A stretch of 64,000 bases of DNA from Lutibacter sp. (GCF_013041805.1 NZ_JABDRI010000036.1:1-64000); one strand, 5' to 3'; positions 37,071 to 45,455 are shown, numbered from the stretch's first letter. The notes: generated by a model not told the origin, from the sequence alone. A program made the numbers and translations.

Positions 37071-37116
37071 TAACAATAAATTAACCTCTAAAATTAGCCC
37101 CCAAAACCCCGCAAAA

Positions 37117-37623
37117 ATGAAAACTTTAACCCTAAACCTCGTTGCCATATTTCTTTTGAGCTTTGTGTTATTTTCTTGTTCTCCTGAAGAAGATGGTGTT
37201 TATTTTAATGATACAGTTGAAGTAGTGAATACTTCAAATGTTGTCTATTCAAGTATTGAATCTGAAATTTTAGATTTAGTTAATGCACACAGAGCTAACA
37301 TTGGATTAGCTACCCTTAACAGATTAGACATTATTTCTGGTGTAGCTGATGGACATACCAATTATATGATCCAAATTGGTGAGGTAAATCACGATAATTT
37401 TAGTCAAAGATCACAAAATTTAATGGATAACGCTGGTGCAAAAAGTGTTGGTGAAAATGTTGCATACGGTTTTAACTCTGCAGAAGGTGTTGTAAATGGA
37501 TGGTTAAATAGTCCAGCTCATAAACAAATTATTGAAAATCCTGATTATACACACTTTGGCATTTCTACAGATGCAAATCAAGAACAAAGAAATTACTTCA
37601 CCCAAATTTTTATTAAAAAATAA
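37117..37623 (+). CDS. CAP (SCP/PR-1) domain lipoprotein
   Basis: A 168-residue lipoprotein (lipobox LFSC, Cys21) with a CAP/SCP domain from about residue 45. The core includes LVNAHRANIGLATLNRL, GHTNYMIQIGEVNHDNF, GENVAYGF and VNGWLNSPAHKQIIENPDYTHFGIS. The conserved His, Glu and His residues are present. Bacterial CAP proteins are exported; their function is mostly unknown. The gene has a strong promoter, a long C-rich leader and a LytTR-like operator, so it is probably a regulated surface or periplasmic protein. Confidence 0.9.
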   Translation: MKTLTLNLVAIFLLSFVLFSCSPEEDGVYFNDTVEVVNTSNVVYSSIESEILDLVNAHRANIGLATLNRLDIISGVADGHTNYMIQIGEVNHDNFSQRSQNLMDNAGAKSVGENVAYGFNSAEGVVNGWLNSPAHKQIIENPDYTHFGISTDANQEQRNYFTQIFIKK

Positions 37624-37673
37624 ATCAACCCTAAACCTTAATTAAATATAATTTAACCCCTAAAATAATAATC

Positions 37674-37850
37674 ATGAAAGCAAATACTTTTAAAAAGGAA
37701 CCTCATTTAAAATTAATAAAAAACACTAAAAAAAAGAAAACAGCCAACGCAAGAGTGAATAGAATTTATATTAATACATTAATACCTGGTTTTAGTTATT
37801 TAAACAAAGCAAAAAAAACAATAATTCCAGAAAACTGCGCCTTATTGTAA
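37674..37850 (+). CDS. small basic ORF, 58 residues, unknown
   Basis: ATG 37674 to TAA 37848-37850 encodes a 58-residue, strongly basic peptide (13 Lys, 2 Arg) beginning MKANTFKKEPHLKLIKNT and ending IIPENCALL. Upstream it repeats the C-rich leader motif seen before the CAP gene, followed by an A-rich translation-start context typical of Bacteroidota. There is no signal peptide. It could be a small expressed protein or a chance ORF in AT-rich DNA. The leader-like LKLIKNT segment loosely recalls RiPP precursors, but no modifying enzyme is nearby. Confidence 0.4.
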   Translation: MKANTFKKEPHLKLIKNTKKKKTANARVNRIYINTLIPGFSYLNKAKKTIIPENCALL

Positions 37851-37879
37851 TAGTACAAAGTATGCTCCTTAACTACATA

Positions 37880-38064
37880 AATTGTCCCCTCACAGAGTAG
37901 TTAAATAAGCATCTTAAAAGTCGTTCTCACAACGGTAGTTTTAAAATAAAAAATAGATGTCCCCACATCACAACCCACAACGGTAGTATAATTATGAATC
38001 ATCTTACATTTCAAGTCATTCTCAAAACATAGATAGAAAGGTAATTAACCTATTTAACATCTTA
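37880..38064 (+). repeat. degenerate tandem repeat region, non-coding
   Basis: About 185 bp of imperfect repeats. The word cacaacggtagt is at 37928-37939 and 37976-37987 (48-bp period); aagtcgttctca at 37918 recurs as aagtcattctca at 38013; catctta occurs at 37910, 38000 and 38058. A stem ttaactac/gtagttaa (37869-37876, 37897-37904) lies at the left end. No ORF crosses it. Confidence 0.55.
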
Positions 38065-38087
38065 AAAAAATATTTTTTCAGGGATTA

Positions 38088-38144
38088 TAAGGGAGCTGTT
38101 TAGTATTTGTAAGGGGTTATAAATATTAAATAAAGGCTCCCTTA
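38088..38144 (+). other. hairpin in the gap before the YkgJ-like gene
   Basis: Nine-base inverted repeat taagggagc/gctccctta with a 39-base loop. It is a possible end structure for a transcript from the small-ORF region. The loop is too long and no T tract follows directly, so it is not a standard terminator. Confidence 0.35.
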
Positions 38145-38214
38145 ATCGTTAAATAATTGTCAATAATTGCTATTCTTTAAACTTTCATAAATTTAAAAAA
38201 CAAGTACGTTAAAT

Positions 38215-38712
38215 TTATAATTCAATTTTTTTCTTCAATTCCTCAACAATATTAAAAGCTGCTGGACAAATCTCTGTATTCTTTAACGTTAAATCGGTAA
38301 TCTGAATAAATTTTCTTCTATTTGTATGTGGATATTCACTACACGCTTTTGGCCTAACATCGTAAATAAAACAAGTATTATCATTCAAATCAAAAAAAGA
38401 ACATGGAGCTGTTTTTAATACAAAAAAATCATCGGAATCACGTTCTAGATATTGTGCTATAAAATGAACTACCTTCATTTTTAAATGCTTTGAAATACGC
38501 TCAATATCTTTATCTGTAAAAATTGGACTCGTAGTTTTACAGCAGTTCCCACAAGTCAAGCAATCAGTTTTTTCAAACTCTTTAATGTGTAAATCTTGCA
38601 TGACCACATCTAAATTTTTTGGTGTACGCTTTTTTAACTTCGCAAAATACTTTTTACTTTCTGCGTGTTTTTCTTTTGCTAATTCAGGCAAATCCTTTAA
38701 AAACTGATCCAT
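38215..38712 (-). CDS. YkgJ family cysteine cluster protein
   Basis: A 165-residue protein with the CxxCxxCC cluster at 51-58 (CLTCGNCC) and later cysteines in APCSFFDLNDNTCFIYDVRPKACSEYP and EICPAA. This is the UPF0153/YkgJ pattern, thought to bind a zinc ion or iron-sulfur cluster; some family members act on proteins near flagellar or RNA-modification genes, but the function is not settled. The N-terminus is helical and charged. Single gene on minus, divergent from argS. Confidence 0.87.
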   Translation of the reverse strand: MDQFLKDLPELAKEKHAESKKYFAKLKKRTPKNLDVVMQDLHIKEFEKTDCLTCGNCCKTTSPIFTDKDIERISKHLKMKVVHFIAQYLERDSDDFFVLKTAPCSFFDLNDNTCFIYDVRPKACSEYPHTNRRKFIQITDLTLKNTEICPAAFNIVEELKKKIEL

Positions 38713-38761
38713 CTTTTTAATTTAACTACAATAATACGATTAAAAATTTTCAAAATTTATG

Positions 38762-38769
38762 TATTTTTG
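38762..38769 (+). promoter_or_regulatory. -7 box TATTTTTG for argS
   Basis: Exact match. An in-frame ATG at 38759 lies just upstream of this box and would be left out of the mRNA, so the ATG at 38795 is the likely start. Confidence 0.65.
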
Positions 38770-38794
38770 CACTTCAAAATATTTCAGCAAAAAA

Positions 38795-40567
38795 ATGATG
38801 CAAAACATATTAGGAGAAGCCGTAAAAAAAGGCTTAAAAGAAATTTACAATGCAACAATAGAATCCGTGGAATTTCAAGCCACTAAAAAAGATTTCGAAG
38901 GTGATATTACTATTGTTGTTTTTGCATTATTACGCGTTGTAAAAGGAAACCCCGTTGAAATAGGAACCAAACTTGGTACTTATTTGAAAGAAAATGTTGA
39001 GCAAATAGCTGATTTTAATGTCGTAAAAGGATTTTTAAACTTAGTAATTTCTGACTTCTATTTTCTGGAAAATTTCAATACAATTTATAGTACTAAAAAC
39101 TTTGGATTTATTCCTGCAAACCCAAATGAAAAAGCTGTTATGGTTGAATATTCTTCACCTAACACGAATAAACCTTTGCATTTGGGCCACATCAGAAATA
39201 ATTTATTGGGCTATTCGGTAGCTAAAATTATTGAAGCTTCTGGAAAAAAAGTTTACAAAACCCAAATTATAAACGATCGTGGAATTCATATTTGTAAAAG
39301 TATGTTGGCTTGGCAACGCTTCGGAAATGGAGAAACTCCTGAAAACACCGGATTAAAAGGCGATAAATTAGTTGGTAATTATTACGTCAAATTTGATCAA
39401 GAGTATAAAGCTGAAATTGCCCAATTAATTAAAAATGGTAAAACTGAAGAAGAAGCAAAAAACGAAGCTCCAATTTTATTAGAAGCAAAAGAAATGCTTT
39501 TAAAATGGGAAGCTGGAGATAAATCGGTAGTAGAGCTATGGAAAACAATGAATCAATGGGTGTATGCTGGTTTTGATGAAACGTATAAAGAATTAGGTGT
39601 TGATTTTGATAAAAATTACTATGAAAGTAATACTTACTTATTAGGTAAAGATATTGTTTCTGAAGGTCTTAAAAATGGTATTTTTTACAAAAAAGAAGAT
39701 GGATCAGTTTGGATTGATTTAACTGATGAAGGTTTAGATGAAAAAATTGTTTTACGCGCTGATGGAACTGCGGTCTATATGACTCAAGACATTGGAACCG
39801 CTATTGAACGTTTTAAAGATTATGACTTAGATGAATTGGTATATACTGTTGGAAATGAGCAAGATTATCATTTTAAAGTTTTATTTCTAATTTTAGATAA
39901 ATTAGGGTTTAGCTGGGCTAAACATTGTTATCATTTATCCTATGGAATGGTAGATTTACCAAGTGGTAAAATGAAATCGAGAGAGGGAACAGTTGTAGAT
40001 GCAGATGATTTAATGGAAGAAATGACAAAAACTGCAAAAGCTATTTCTCAGGAATTAGGAAAATTAGAAGGCTACTCTGAAAAAGAAAAAGCAATCTTGT
40101 ATAAAACTATTGGTCTAGGTGCTTTAAAATATTACATTTTGAAAGTGGATCCTAAAAAAAGAATTCTCTTTAATCCTGAAGAATCAGTTGATTTTGCTGG
40201 AAATACTGGCCCATTTATACAATATACTTATGCTAGAATTCAATCTATTTTAAGAAAAGCTACATTTGATTACACGCAAGAAATAAGTGAATTAAAATTA
40301 CATGAAAAAGAGCGTTCAATAATTAAACAATTGGAATTATTTCCAGAGACCATTCAACTCGCAGCTAAAAACCACAGTCCGGCTTTAGTGGCAAATTACA
40401 CTTATGATTTAGTAAAAGAATACAACTCATTTTACCAAACCATTCCTATTTTAGGTTGTGAACACGAACAAGAAAAAATCCTACGAATTCAAATATCAGA
40501 AAAAGTAGCTGAAGTATTAAAATCGGCATTTTATCTTTTAGGAATTCAAGTACCAAAACGCATGTAA
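38795..40567 (+). CDS. argS: arginyl-tRNA synthetase
   Basis: A 590-residue class I aminoacyl-tRNA synthetase for arginine. It has the N-terminal tRNA-recognition domain, the HIGH motif as HLGHIRNN within SSPNTNKPLHLGH, a KMSKS-equivalent region KMKSREGTVV, and the C-terminal anticodon-binding helical domain ending with PKRM. The start is ATG 38795 rather than the in-frame ATG at 38759, because the latter lies upstream of the -7 box. Confidence 0.96.
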   Translation: MMQNILGEAVKKGLKEIYNATIESVEFQATKKDFEGDITIVVFALLRVVKGNPVEIGTKLGTYLKENVEQIADFNVVKGFLNLVISDFYFLENFNTIYSTKNFGFIPANPNEKAVMVEYSSPNTNKPLHLGHIRNNLLGYSVAKIIEASGKKVYKTQIINDRGIHICKSMLAWQRFGNGETPENTGLKGDKLVGNYYVKFDQEYKAEIAQLIKNGKTEEEAKNEAPILLEAKEMLLKWEAGDKSVVELWKTMNQWVYAGFDETYKELGVDFDKNYYESNTYLLGKDIVSEGLKNGIFYKKEDGSVWIDLTDEGLDEKIVLRADGTAVYMTQDIGTAIERFKDYDLDELVYTVGNEQDYHFKVLFLILDKLGFSWAKHCYHLSYGMVDLPSGKMKSREGTVVDADDLMEEMTKTAKAISQELGKLEGYSEKEKAILYKTIGLGALKYYILKVDPKKRILFNPEESVDFAGNTGPFIQYTYARIQSILRKATFDYTQEISELKLHEKERSIIKQLELFPETIQLAAKNHSPALVANYTYDLVKEYNSFYQTIPILGCEHEQEKILRIQISEKVAEVLKSAFYLLGIQVPKRM

Positions 40568-40676
40568 TTAAGTATATTAATTAAAACGATCAAAGAAAAT
40601 CAATAAAGTCAACATTTTTCGAAAAGCTTTTAGTGAATTCTATTAAAGGTATAAAACTTATAAACAAATAAATACT

Positions 40677-40684
40677 TAAATTTG
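40677..40684 (+). promoter_or_regulatory. -7 box TAAATTTG for lpd
   Basis: Exact match; it contains an in-frame TTG (40682) that could be mistaken for a start codon. The true start ATG is 40 bp downstream of the box end. Confidence 0.6.
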
Positions 40685-40723
40685 CTGAAAAATTTAGCAA
40701 AACTAACATTTAAACAAAAACAC

Positions 40724-42112
40724 ATGAAATACGACATAATAATTATTGGTAGTGGTCCTGGAGGCTACGTTACAGCAATTAGAGCATCTCAATTAGGATT
40801 TAAAGTTGCGATTGTAGAAAAAGAAAATTTAGGTGGAATTTGTTTAAACTGGGGATGTATTCCTACAAAAGCATTATTAAAAAGTGCTCAAGTATTCGAT
40901 TACTTAAAACATGTAGATCAATATGGTTTAAAAGCTGAAGCGATTGACAAAGATTTTGAAGCTGTTATTAAACGAAGTAGAAACGTTGCCGATGGAATGA
41001 GCAAGGGTGTTCAGTTTTTAATGAAGAAAAACAAAATTGATGTCATTGATGGTTTTGGTAAAATTAAAACTGGTAAAAAAGTTGATGTGACAGATGCAGA
41101 AGGTAACGTTACAGAATATAGTGCAGACCACCTAATTATAGCAACCGGTGCGCGTTCACGTGAATTACCTAACTTACCACAAGATGGTGAAAAAGTAATT
41201 GGCTACAGAAAAGCAATGACTTTGCCTTCACAACCTAAAAAAATGATTGTAGTAGGATCTGGTGCAATTGGTGTTGAATTTGCTCATTTTTACAATGCAA
41301 TGGGAACTGAAGTTACTATTGTTGAATTTTTACCGAATTTAGTTCCTCTTGAAGATATAGATGTTTCAAAACAATTTGAGCGTTCTTTCAAAAAATCTGG
41401 AATTAAAGTAATGACTAACTCCTCTGTTGAATCTGTTGACACCTCTGGTAAAGGAGTAAAAGCTGTTGTAAAAACTAAAAAAGGTGAAGAAATTTTAGAA
41501 GCTGATGTGCTACTTTCAGCAGTGGGGATTAAATCAAATATTGAGAATATTGGTTTAGAAGATGTAGGTATTATTACCGACAGAGATAAAATTTTAGTAA
41601 ATGATTTCTATGAGACTAATATCCCTGGTTATTATGCTATTGGTGATGTAGTTCCTGGTCAGGCTTTAGCACATGTTGCTTCTGCTGAAGGAATTACTTG
41701 TGTTGAAAAGATTGCTGGATTGCACACTGAAAAAATAGATTATAGCAATGTGCCTGGTTGTACGTATGCTACTCCTGAAATTGCAAGTGTTGGTTTAACT
41801 GAAGCCCAAGCAAAAGAACAAGGATATGATTTAAAAGTTGGAAAATTCCCTTTTTCAGCCTCAGGAAAAGCAAAAGCCGCAGGAACACCTGATGGTTTTG
41901 TAAAAGTAATTTTTGATGCGAAATATGGAGAATGGTTAGGTTGCCATATGATTGGTGCAGGAGTTACTGATATGATCGCTGAAGCTGTACTAGGAAGAAA
42001 ATTAGAAACAACAGGACATGAAGTATTGAAAGCTATTCATCCGCATCCTACAATGAGTGAAGCAGTTATGGAGGCTGTGGCTGATGCCTATGATGAAGTG
42101 ATTCATTTATAA
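40724..42112 (+). CDS. lpdA: dihydrolipoyl dehydrogenase
   Basis: A 462-residue flavoprotein disulfide reductase, the E3 component of 2-oxoacid dehydrogenase complexes. FAD site GSGPGGY (9-15), redox disulfide Cys40/Cys45 in GGICLNWGCIP, NAD site GSGAIGVEFA, and the C-terminal HPHPTMSE with the catalytic His441/Glu446 pair are all present. ATG 40724 gives the conserved MKYDIIIIGSGPGG start; an upstream in-frame TTG is inside the -7 box. No E1/E2 genes are adjacent. Confidence 0.96.
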   Translation: MKYDIIIIGSGPGGYVTAIRASQLGFKVAIVEKENLGGICLNWGCIPTKALLKSAQVFDYLKHVDQYGLKAEAIDKDFEAVIKRSRNVADGMSKGVQFLMKKNKIDVIDGFGKIKTGKKVDVTDAEGNVTEYSADHLIIATGARSRELPNLPQDGEKVIGYRKAMTLPSQPKKMIVVGSGAIGVEFAHFYNAMGTEVTIVEFLPNLVPLEDIDVSKQFERSFKKSGIKVMTNSSVESVDTSGKGVKAVVKTKKGEEILEADVLLSAVGIKSNIENIGLEDVGIITDRDKILVNDFYETNIPGYYAIGDVVPGQALAHVASAEGITCVEKIAGLHTEKIDYSNVPGCTYATPEIASVGLTEAQAKEQGYDLKVGKFPFSASGKAKAAGTPDGFVKVIFDAKYGEWLGCHMIGAGVTDMIAEAVLGRKLETTGHEVLKAIHPHPTMSEAVMEAVADAYDEVIHL

Positions 42113-42161
42113 GCATTTTATTATTAAAACTCATTTAGTTTAAACTTTAAGCTAAAAATTT

Positions 42162-42204
42162 AAAAAGATGTCATACCTAGGAAATCTTCGTATGCCATCT
42201 TTTA
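42162..42204 (+). terminator. terminator after lpd
   Basis: Two-part stem: aaaagatg/catctttt outside and catac/gtatg inside, with a loop of 13 bases and a T-rich tail. It lies 50 bp after the lpd stop. Confidence 0.7.
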
Positions 42205-42258
42205 CTTTTAATCGCTTTAAATATATAAGTATTCTTAAGTGATTTTATATTTTTATAC

Positions 42259-42266
42259 TATATTTG
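42259..42266 (+). promoter_or_regulatory. -7 box TATATTTG for the Cys/His-repeat lipoprotein
   Basis: Exact match, 24 bp before ATG 42291; an in-frame TTG at 42264 lies inside it and is not used. Confidence 0.6.
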
Positions 42267-42290
42267 AATTTTACCAAAAAATACGATTTT

Positions 42291-42719
42291 ATGAAACTCT
42301 TTAAATTACTGCTAGTGTTCCTATTTGTTTTAACTACTTCTTGTGAGGAAAAGAAGCAAAAGGTTCAAACTGATAACAAGAAAGAAATAGTGAAAGTTAA
42401 ACACTATATATGTGCTAATAAATGTGAAAATAGTGGTAGTGATGTTGAAGGTATTTGCCCAACTTGTAATACGCCATATTTACATAATCAAGCCTTTCAT
42501 AATGATGAGTTTTTGAAAAACGGACCTTTAAACGTACCTAAAACTAATTTAGGAAATACAACCAACCCTACTCAAAATACGGCTCCATCACCTGCTCAAA
42601 ATGCCTTAGGAATTTTTCATTACACATGTACAAATGGTTGTCCTGGCGGTTCTGGTACCGCTGAAAATTGTGTCGCTTGCGGAACTCTTTTAGCACATAA
42701 TACAGCGTATCATAATTAA
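42291..42719 (+). CDS. lipoprotein with two Cys/His metal-binding repeats
   Basis: A 142-residue lipoprotein (lipobox TTSC, Cys18). Two similar modules follow a Lys-rich linker: residues 38-71 with Cys41, Cys45, Cys56, Cys59, His65, His70, and residues 110-142 with Cys113, Cys117, Cys127, Cys130, His136, His141. Both start with HYxC and end LxHNxAxHN. They are joined by an Asn/Thr/Pro-rich spacer (80-105). The CxxxC..CxxC pattern suggests zinc or another metal. I do not recognise a named family with certainty. A hypothetical gene follows 12 bp later. Confidence 0.8.
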   Translation: MKLFKLLLVFLFVLTTSCEEKKQKVQTDNKKEIVKVKHYICANKCENSGSDVEGICPTCNTPYLHNQAFHNDEFLKNGPLNVPKTNLGNTTNPTQNTAPSPAQNALGIFHYTCTNGCPGGSGTAENCVACGTLLAHNTAYHN

Positions 42720-42731
42720 ATTATTTAGTAT

Positions 42732-43151
42732 ATGAGGTTTTCGATATCAAATCTTTTTAAATCTAAAAAAAAAGAAGTTTCTGTAGAAGATTTTCCTAAA
42801 ATAGACTTTAAAGGTGGCTCTAAATATGCAGAAGATGAAAAAAATACTGTGTATTTAGATTTTGAAGAATTAGGTGGATTTCCATTTATTCAAACAATTA
42901 TAATAGGAGAATTTTCAACTAAAATAAAACGAGTTGGCTGTACATTAACTTTTGTTTTTGAAAGTGATGAGTTAACCATACACTCAGATAATACAGATAT
43001 AGGATCTTCCGAAATTAAAAATACACCTTTCTACTATACCGAAATTGATTTCGAATTAAATGAAGAAGAATCAAAACGAATTCAAGATGAAAAAGTTATT
43101 GAAATTCAATATCAATTTAAAGAAAAAATGATACGACTTAAAACAATTTAA
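42732..43151 (+). CDS. hypothetical cytosolic protein
   Basis: A 139-residue acidic protein without signal peptide or membrane helix. It has a basic N-terminus (RFSISNLFKSKKKE) followed by alternating beta-like segments (NTVYLDFEELGGFPFIQTIIIGEF; VGCTLTFVFESDELTIHSDN) and a helix-like KRIQDEKVIEIQYQF end. I do not recognise the family. It sits 12 bp after the Cys/His-repeat lipoprotein and is likely in the same transcript. Confidence 0.65.
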   Translation: MRFSISNLFKSKKKEVSVEDFPKIDFKGGSKYAEDEKNTVYLDFEELGGFPFIQTIIIGEFSTKIKRVGCTLTFVFESDELTIHSDNTDIGSSEIKNTPFYYTEIDFELNEEESKRIQDEKVIEIQYQFKEKMIRLKTI

Positions 43152-43201
43152 TCTAATAATATTAAGTGAATTTAAGCTTTATAATGATATCTAGATTATT
43201 A

Positions 43202-44050
43202 CTATTTTGTTAAATTAAATTTTGCCCCAAATACATACATATTTTCTAAAAAAGTAAAACTCTGAGATGCCGAATCTGTTGTATTAGCTGTAGTTCTTAT
43301 ATCAGCCATATTAATATAGCCAACTTTTAAATTAGATTGAATAAAAAAGTGTTTAAAAAAAGTAATGTTTAAACCAACATGTGCAGATATTCCATACCCA
43401 GAAACATGAAATTCATCGTATCGCTCTTTTCCCAATAAAGTTGTATTAGTTTTAGGATACAATACTCCTACTCCAACTCCTTCAGTTAAATTAATATCTA
43501 TATTCTTTATAGGAAATTTTAACCAATTATCTAAGTTGTCAAATCTACTTACTTCAACATTCACATAGTTTAAACCATCAGTATGCTCAAACAATAAAAA
43601 ATCTTCAGTCAAAACAATATCATCATTACTAAAGGTTCCATCAAATTCGCCTCCTGTATTTATATTACCATTTATGTTTACAGTTTGGTCATTTCGCATT
43701 ACATATTTCATATGGTCAACACCAATTGAAACTGTATAATTTTCTTTAAAAAAGTATCCGATTCTAAAGTTTGTTTGAGGTATCGTTACTTCATCCAATT
43801 TAAAATAATAAATACCAAACGGTTTTGGTTTATCATCAGCTTTTACATCGCTTAACGTAAAATTATAATTTTCTCCTTTGAATGTAATATCAGATGTTGA
43901 AAAGTGTCCTCTATTCCATCCCCAATATGCAAACATTTTTCCTTTATTACTTTTTACATCTCGGAAATCTTGAGATATATCTTGATTATTTTCTTGCGAA
44001 AATAAAACTGTAGTTATTAGCAAAAAAATTGCTATTGAAGTTTTTCTCAT
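43202..44050 (-). CDS. outer membrane beta-barrel-like protein
   Basis: A 282-residue secreted protein with a signal peptide (residues 1-19, VLFSQ). Alternating hydrophobic/polar strands with aromatic residues continue to a C-terminal strand (NMYVFGAKFNLTK), as in small outer-membrane barrels. Repeated phrases such as FRIGYFFKENYTVSIGVDHMKY and GISAHVGLNITFFKHFFIQSNLKVGY fit barrel hairpins. No known domain is evident. It follows glmM by 5 bp on the minus strand, so they are co-transcribed. Confidence 0.72.
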   Translation of the reverse strand: MRKTSIAIFLLITTVLFSQENNQDISQDFRDVKSNKGKMFAYWGWNRGHFSTSDITFKGENYNFTLSDVKADDKPKPFGIYYFKLDEVTIPQTNFRIGYFFKENYTVSIGVDHMKYVMRNDQTVNINGNINTGGEFDGTFSNDDIVLTEDFLLFEHTDGLNYVNVEVSRFDNLDNWLKFPIKNIDINLTEGVGVGVLYPKTNTTLLGKERYDEFHVSGYGISAHVGLNITFFKHFFIQSNLKVGYINMADIRTTANTTDSASQSFTFLENMYVFGAKFNLTK

Positions 44051-44055
44051 AAAGT

Positions 44056-45438
44056 TTAAATAATATCTTTTATTTCTGTAATAAAACGCAATGCTAGTTC
44101 GTCTGCTAACTTTTGTGTGGTACTTTCTGTATAAATTCTAATAATAGGCTCTGTATTTGATTTTCTCAAATGCACCCACTCATTGTCGAAGTTAATTTTA
44201 ACACCATCAATAGCTATTACATCTTCATTCTTGTAAGAAATTGCAATAGTATTTAAAATTTCATCTACATTAATTTGAGGTGTTAATTCAATTTTATTTT
44301 TACTCATATAGTAATTTGGGTAAGTATCTCGTAGTTCTTTACAAGACATTTTTGAAGTTGCTAAATGCGATAAAAATAAGGCAACACCAACTAATGAATC
44401 TCTTCCATAATGTGACTCAGGATAAATAATTCCTCCATTACCTTCACCTCCAATAATCGCATTATTATTCTTCATTAATTCAACTACATTTACTTCTCCA
44501 ACTGCACTAGCTTCATATGTTCCTCCATGTTTAAGTGTTATATCTCGCAAGGCTCTAGATGAAGATAAATTTGAAACAGTATTACCCTTGGTTTTACCTA
44601 ATACATAATCAGCACAAGCTACTAAGGTATATTCTTCACCAAACATACTTCCATCTTCACAAACAAGCGCTAATCTATCTACATCAGGATCAACCACAAT
44701 TCCTAGATTAGCCTTTTCTTTTACCACTAATTCCGATATATCAGTTAAATGCTCTTTTAAAGGCTCAGGATTATGTGGGAATTCTCCATTTGGCTCACAA
44801 TACAATTCAACACATTCAACACCTAATTTTTCTAACAATGGCGGAATTGAGATCCCTCCTGTTGAATTCACCGCATCTACAACTACTTTAAAATTTGCAC
44901 TTTTAATTGCTTCAACATTTACCAATGGGAGATTTAAAACAGCATTTATATGTTTTTGAATAAAATTTTTCTTTTTTCGAAAAATTCCTAAATCATCAAC
45001 TTCAGCAAAATCAAAGCTTTCATCTTTTGCAATTTTTAATACTTTTTCTCCTTCAACAGCATCTAAAAACTCCCCTTTATGATTTAACAATTTTAAAGCA
45101 TTCCATTGTTTTGGATTATGACTTGCTGTAATAATAATTCCACCATCAGCTTCTTCCATTTGAACAGCTAATTCAACAGTTGGCGTAGTAGATAATCCTG
45201 CATCCACAACATCAATACCTAAACCAACCAGCGTGTTTCCTATTAAACTACTCACCATTTTTCCTGAAATTCTGGCATCCCTTCCTATTAAAACTTTATA
45301 CTCCTTTTTGGTTGATTGTTGCTTCAACCACATTCCGTAAGCTGCAGCAAATTTTACGGTATCTAAAGGAGTTAGGTTGTTTCCTGTATTTCCTCCTATA
45401 GTACCTCTAATACCTGATATTGATTTTATTAATGTCAT
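44056..45438 (-). CDS. glmM: phosphoglucosamine mutase (alpha-D-phosphohexomutase)
   Basis: A 460-residue phosphohexomutase. The phosphoserine loop TASHNP places catalytic Ser at 106, the metal site is DPDVDRL, sugar binding GEGNGG, and the C-terminal phosphate site RKSNTEPIIRIY. Length and motifs fit GlmM, which makes glucosamine-1-phosphate for peptidoglycan and lipopolysaccharide. Phosphomannomutase activity cannot be excluded on sequence alone. It has its own -7 box. Confidence 0.88.
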   Translation of the reverse strand: MTLIKSISGIRGTIGGNTGNNLTPLDTVKFAAAYGMWLKQQSTKKEYKVLIGRDARISGKMVSSLIGNTLVGLGIDVVDAGLSTTPTVELAVQMEEADGGIIITASHNPKQWNALKLLNHKGEFLDAVEGEKVLKIAKDESFDFAEVDDLGIFRKKKNFIQKHINAVLNLPLVNVEAIKSANFKVVVDAVNSTGGISIPPLLEKLGVECVELYCEPNGEFPHNPEPLKEHLTDISELVVKEKANLGIVVDPDVDRLALVCEDGSMFGEEYTLVACADYVLGKTKGNTVSNLSSSRALRDITLKHGGTYEASAVGEVNVVELMKNNNAIIGGEGNGGIIYPESHYGRDSLVGVALFLSHLATSKMSCKELRDTYPNYYMSKNKIELTPQINVDEILNTIAISYKNEDVIAIDGVKINFDNEWVHLRKSNTEPIIRIYTESTTQKLADELALRFITEIKDII

Positions 45439-45455
45439 TGGATAAATTTAATGAG

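Larger units (their letters stand above)
36678..37116 (+). promoter_or_regulatory. AT-rich intergenic region with operator-like repeats, promoter and C-rich leader
   Basis: This 439-bp stretch has no ORF. The first ~220 bp are plain AT-rich DNA. From 36901 it holds two operator-like direct repeats, then a full promoter at 36952-36982. From about 36987 runs a ~130-base leader that is rich in C and A and almost free of G. The leader carries two copies of a 19-base repeat (37027-37045 and 37052-37070). A leader this poor in G should have little structure. Confidence 0.6.

Noticed and set aside
37039-37135. CCCTAAA words as telomere-like repeats
   Set aside because: Only isolated copies in a bacterial leader; no tandem array and no chromosome end.
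37839-37850. CALL ending of the small ORF as a CaaX prenylation box
   Set aside because: Protein prenylation of this kind is eukaryotic; four residues can match by chance.
37928-37987. The acaacggtagt repeats as further LytTR boxes
   Set aside because: The reverse complement ACCGTTGTG misses the consensus at position 8 and the spacing is 48 bp, not 21.
37880-38064. CRISPR array
   Set aside because: Repeats are imperfect, of uneven spacing, lack unique spacers of constant length, and no cas gene is present.
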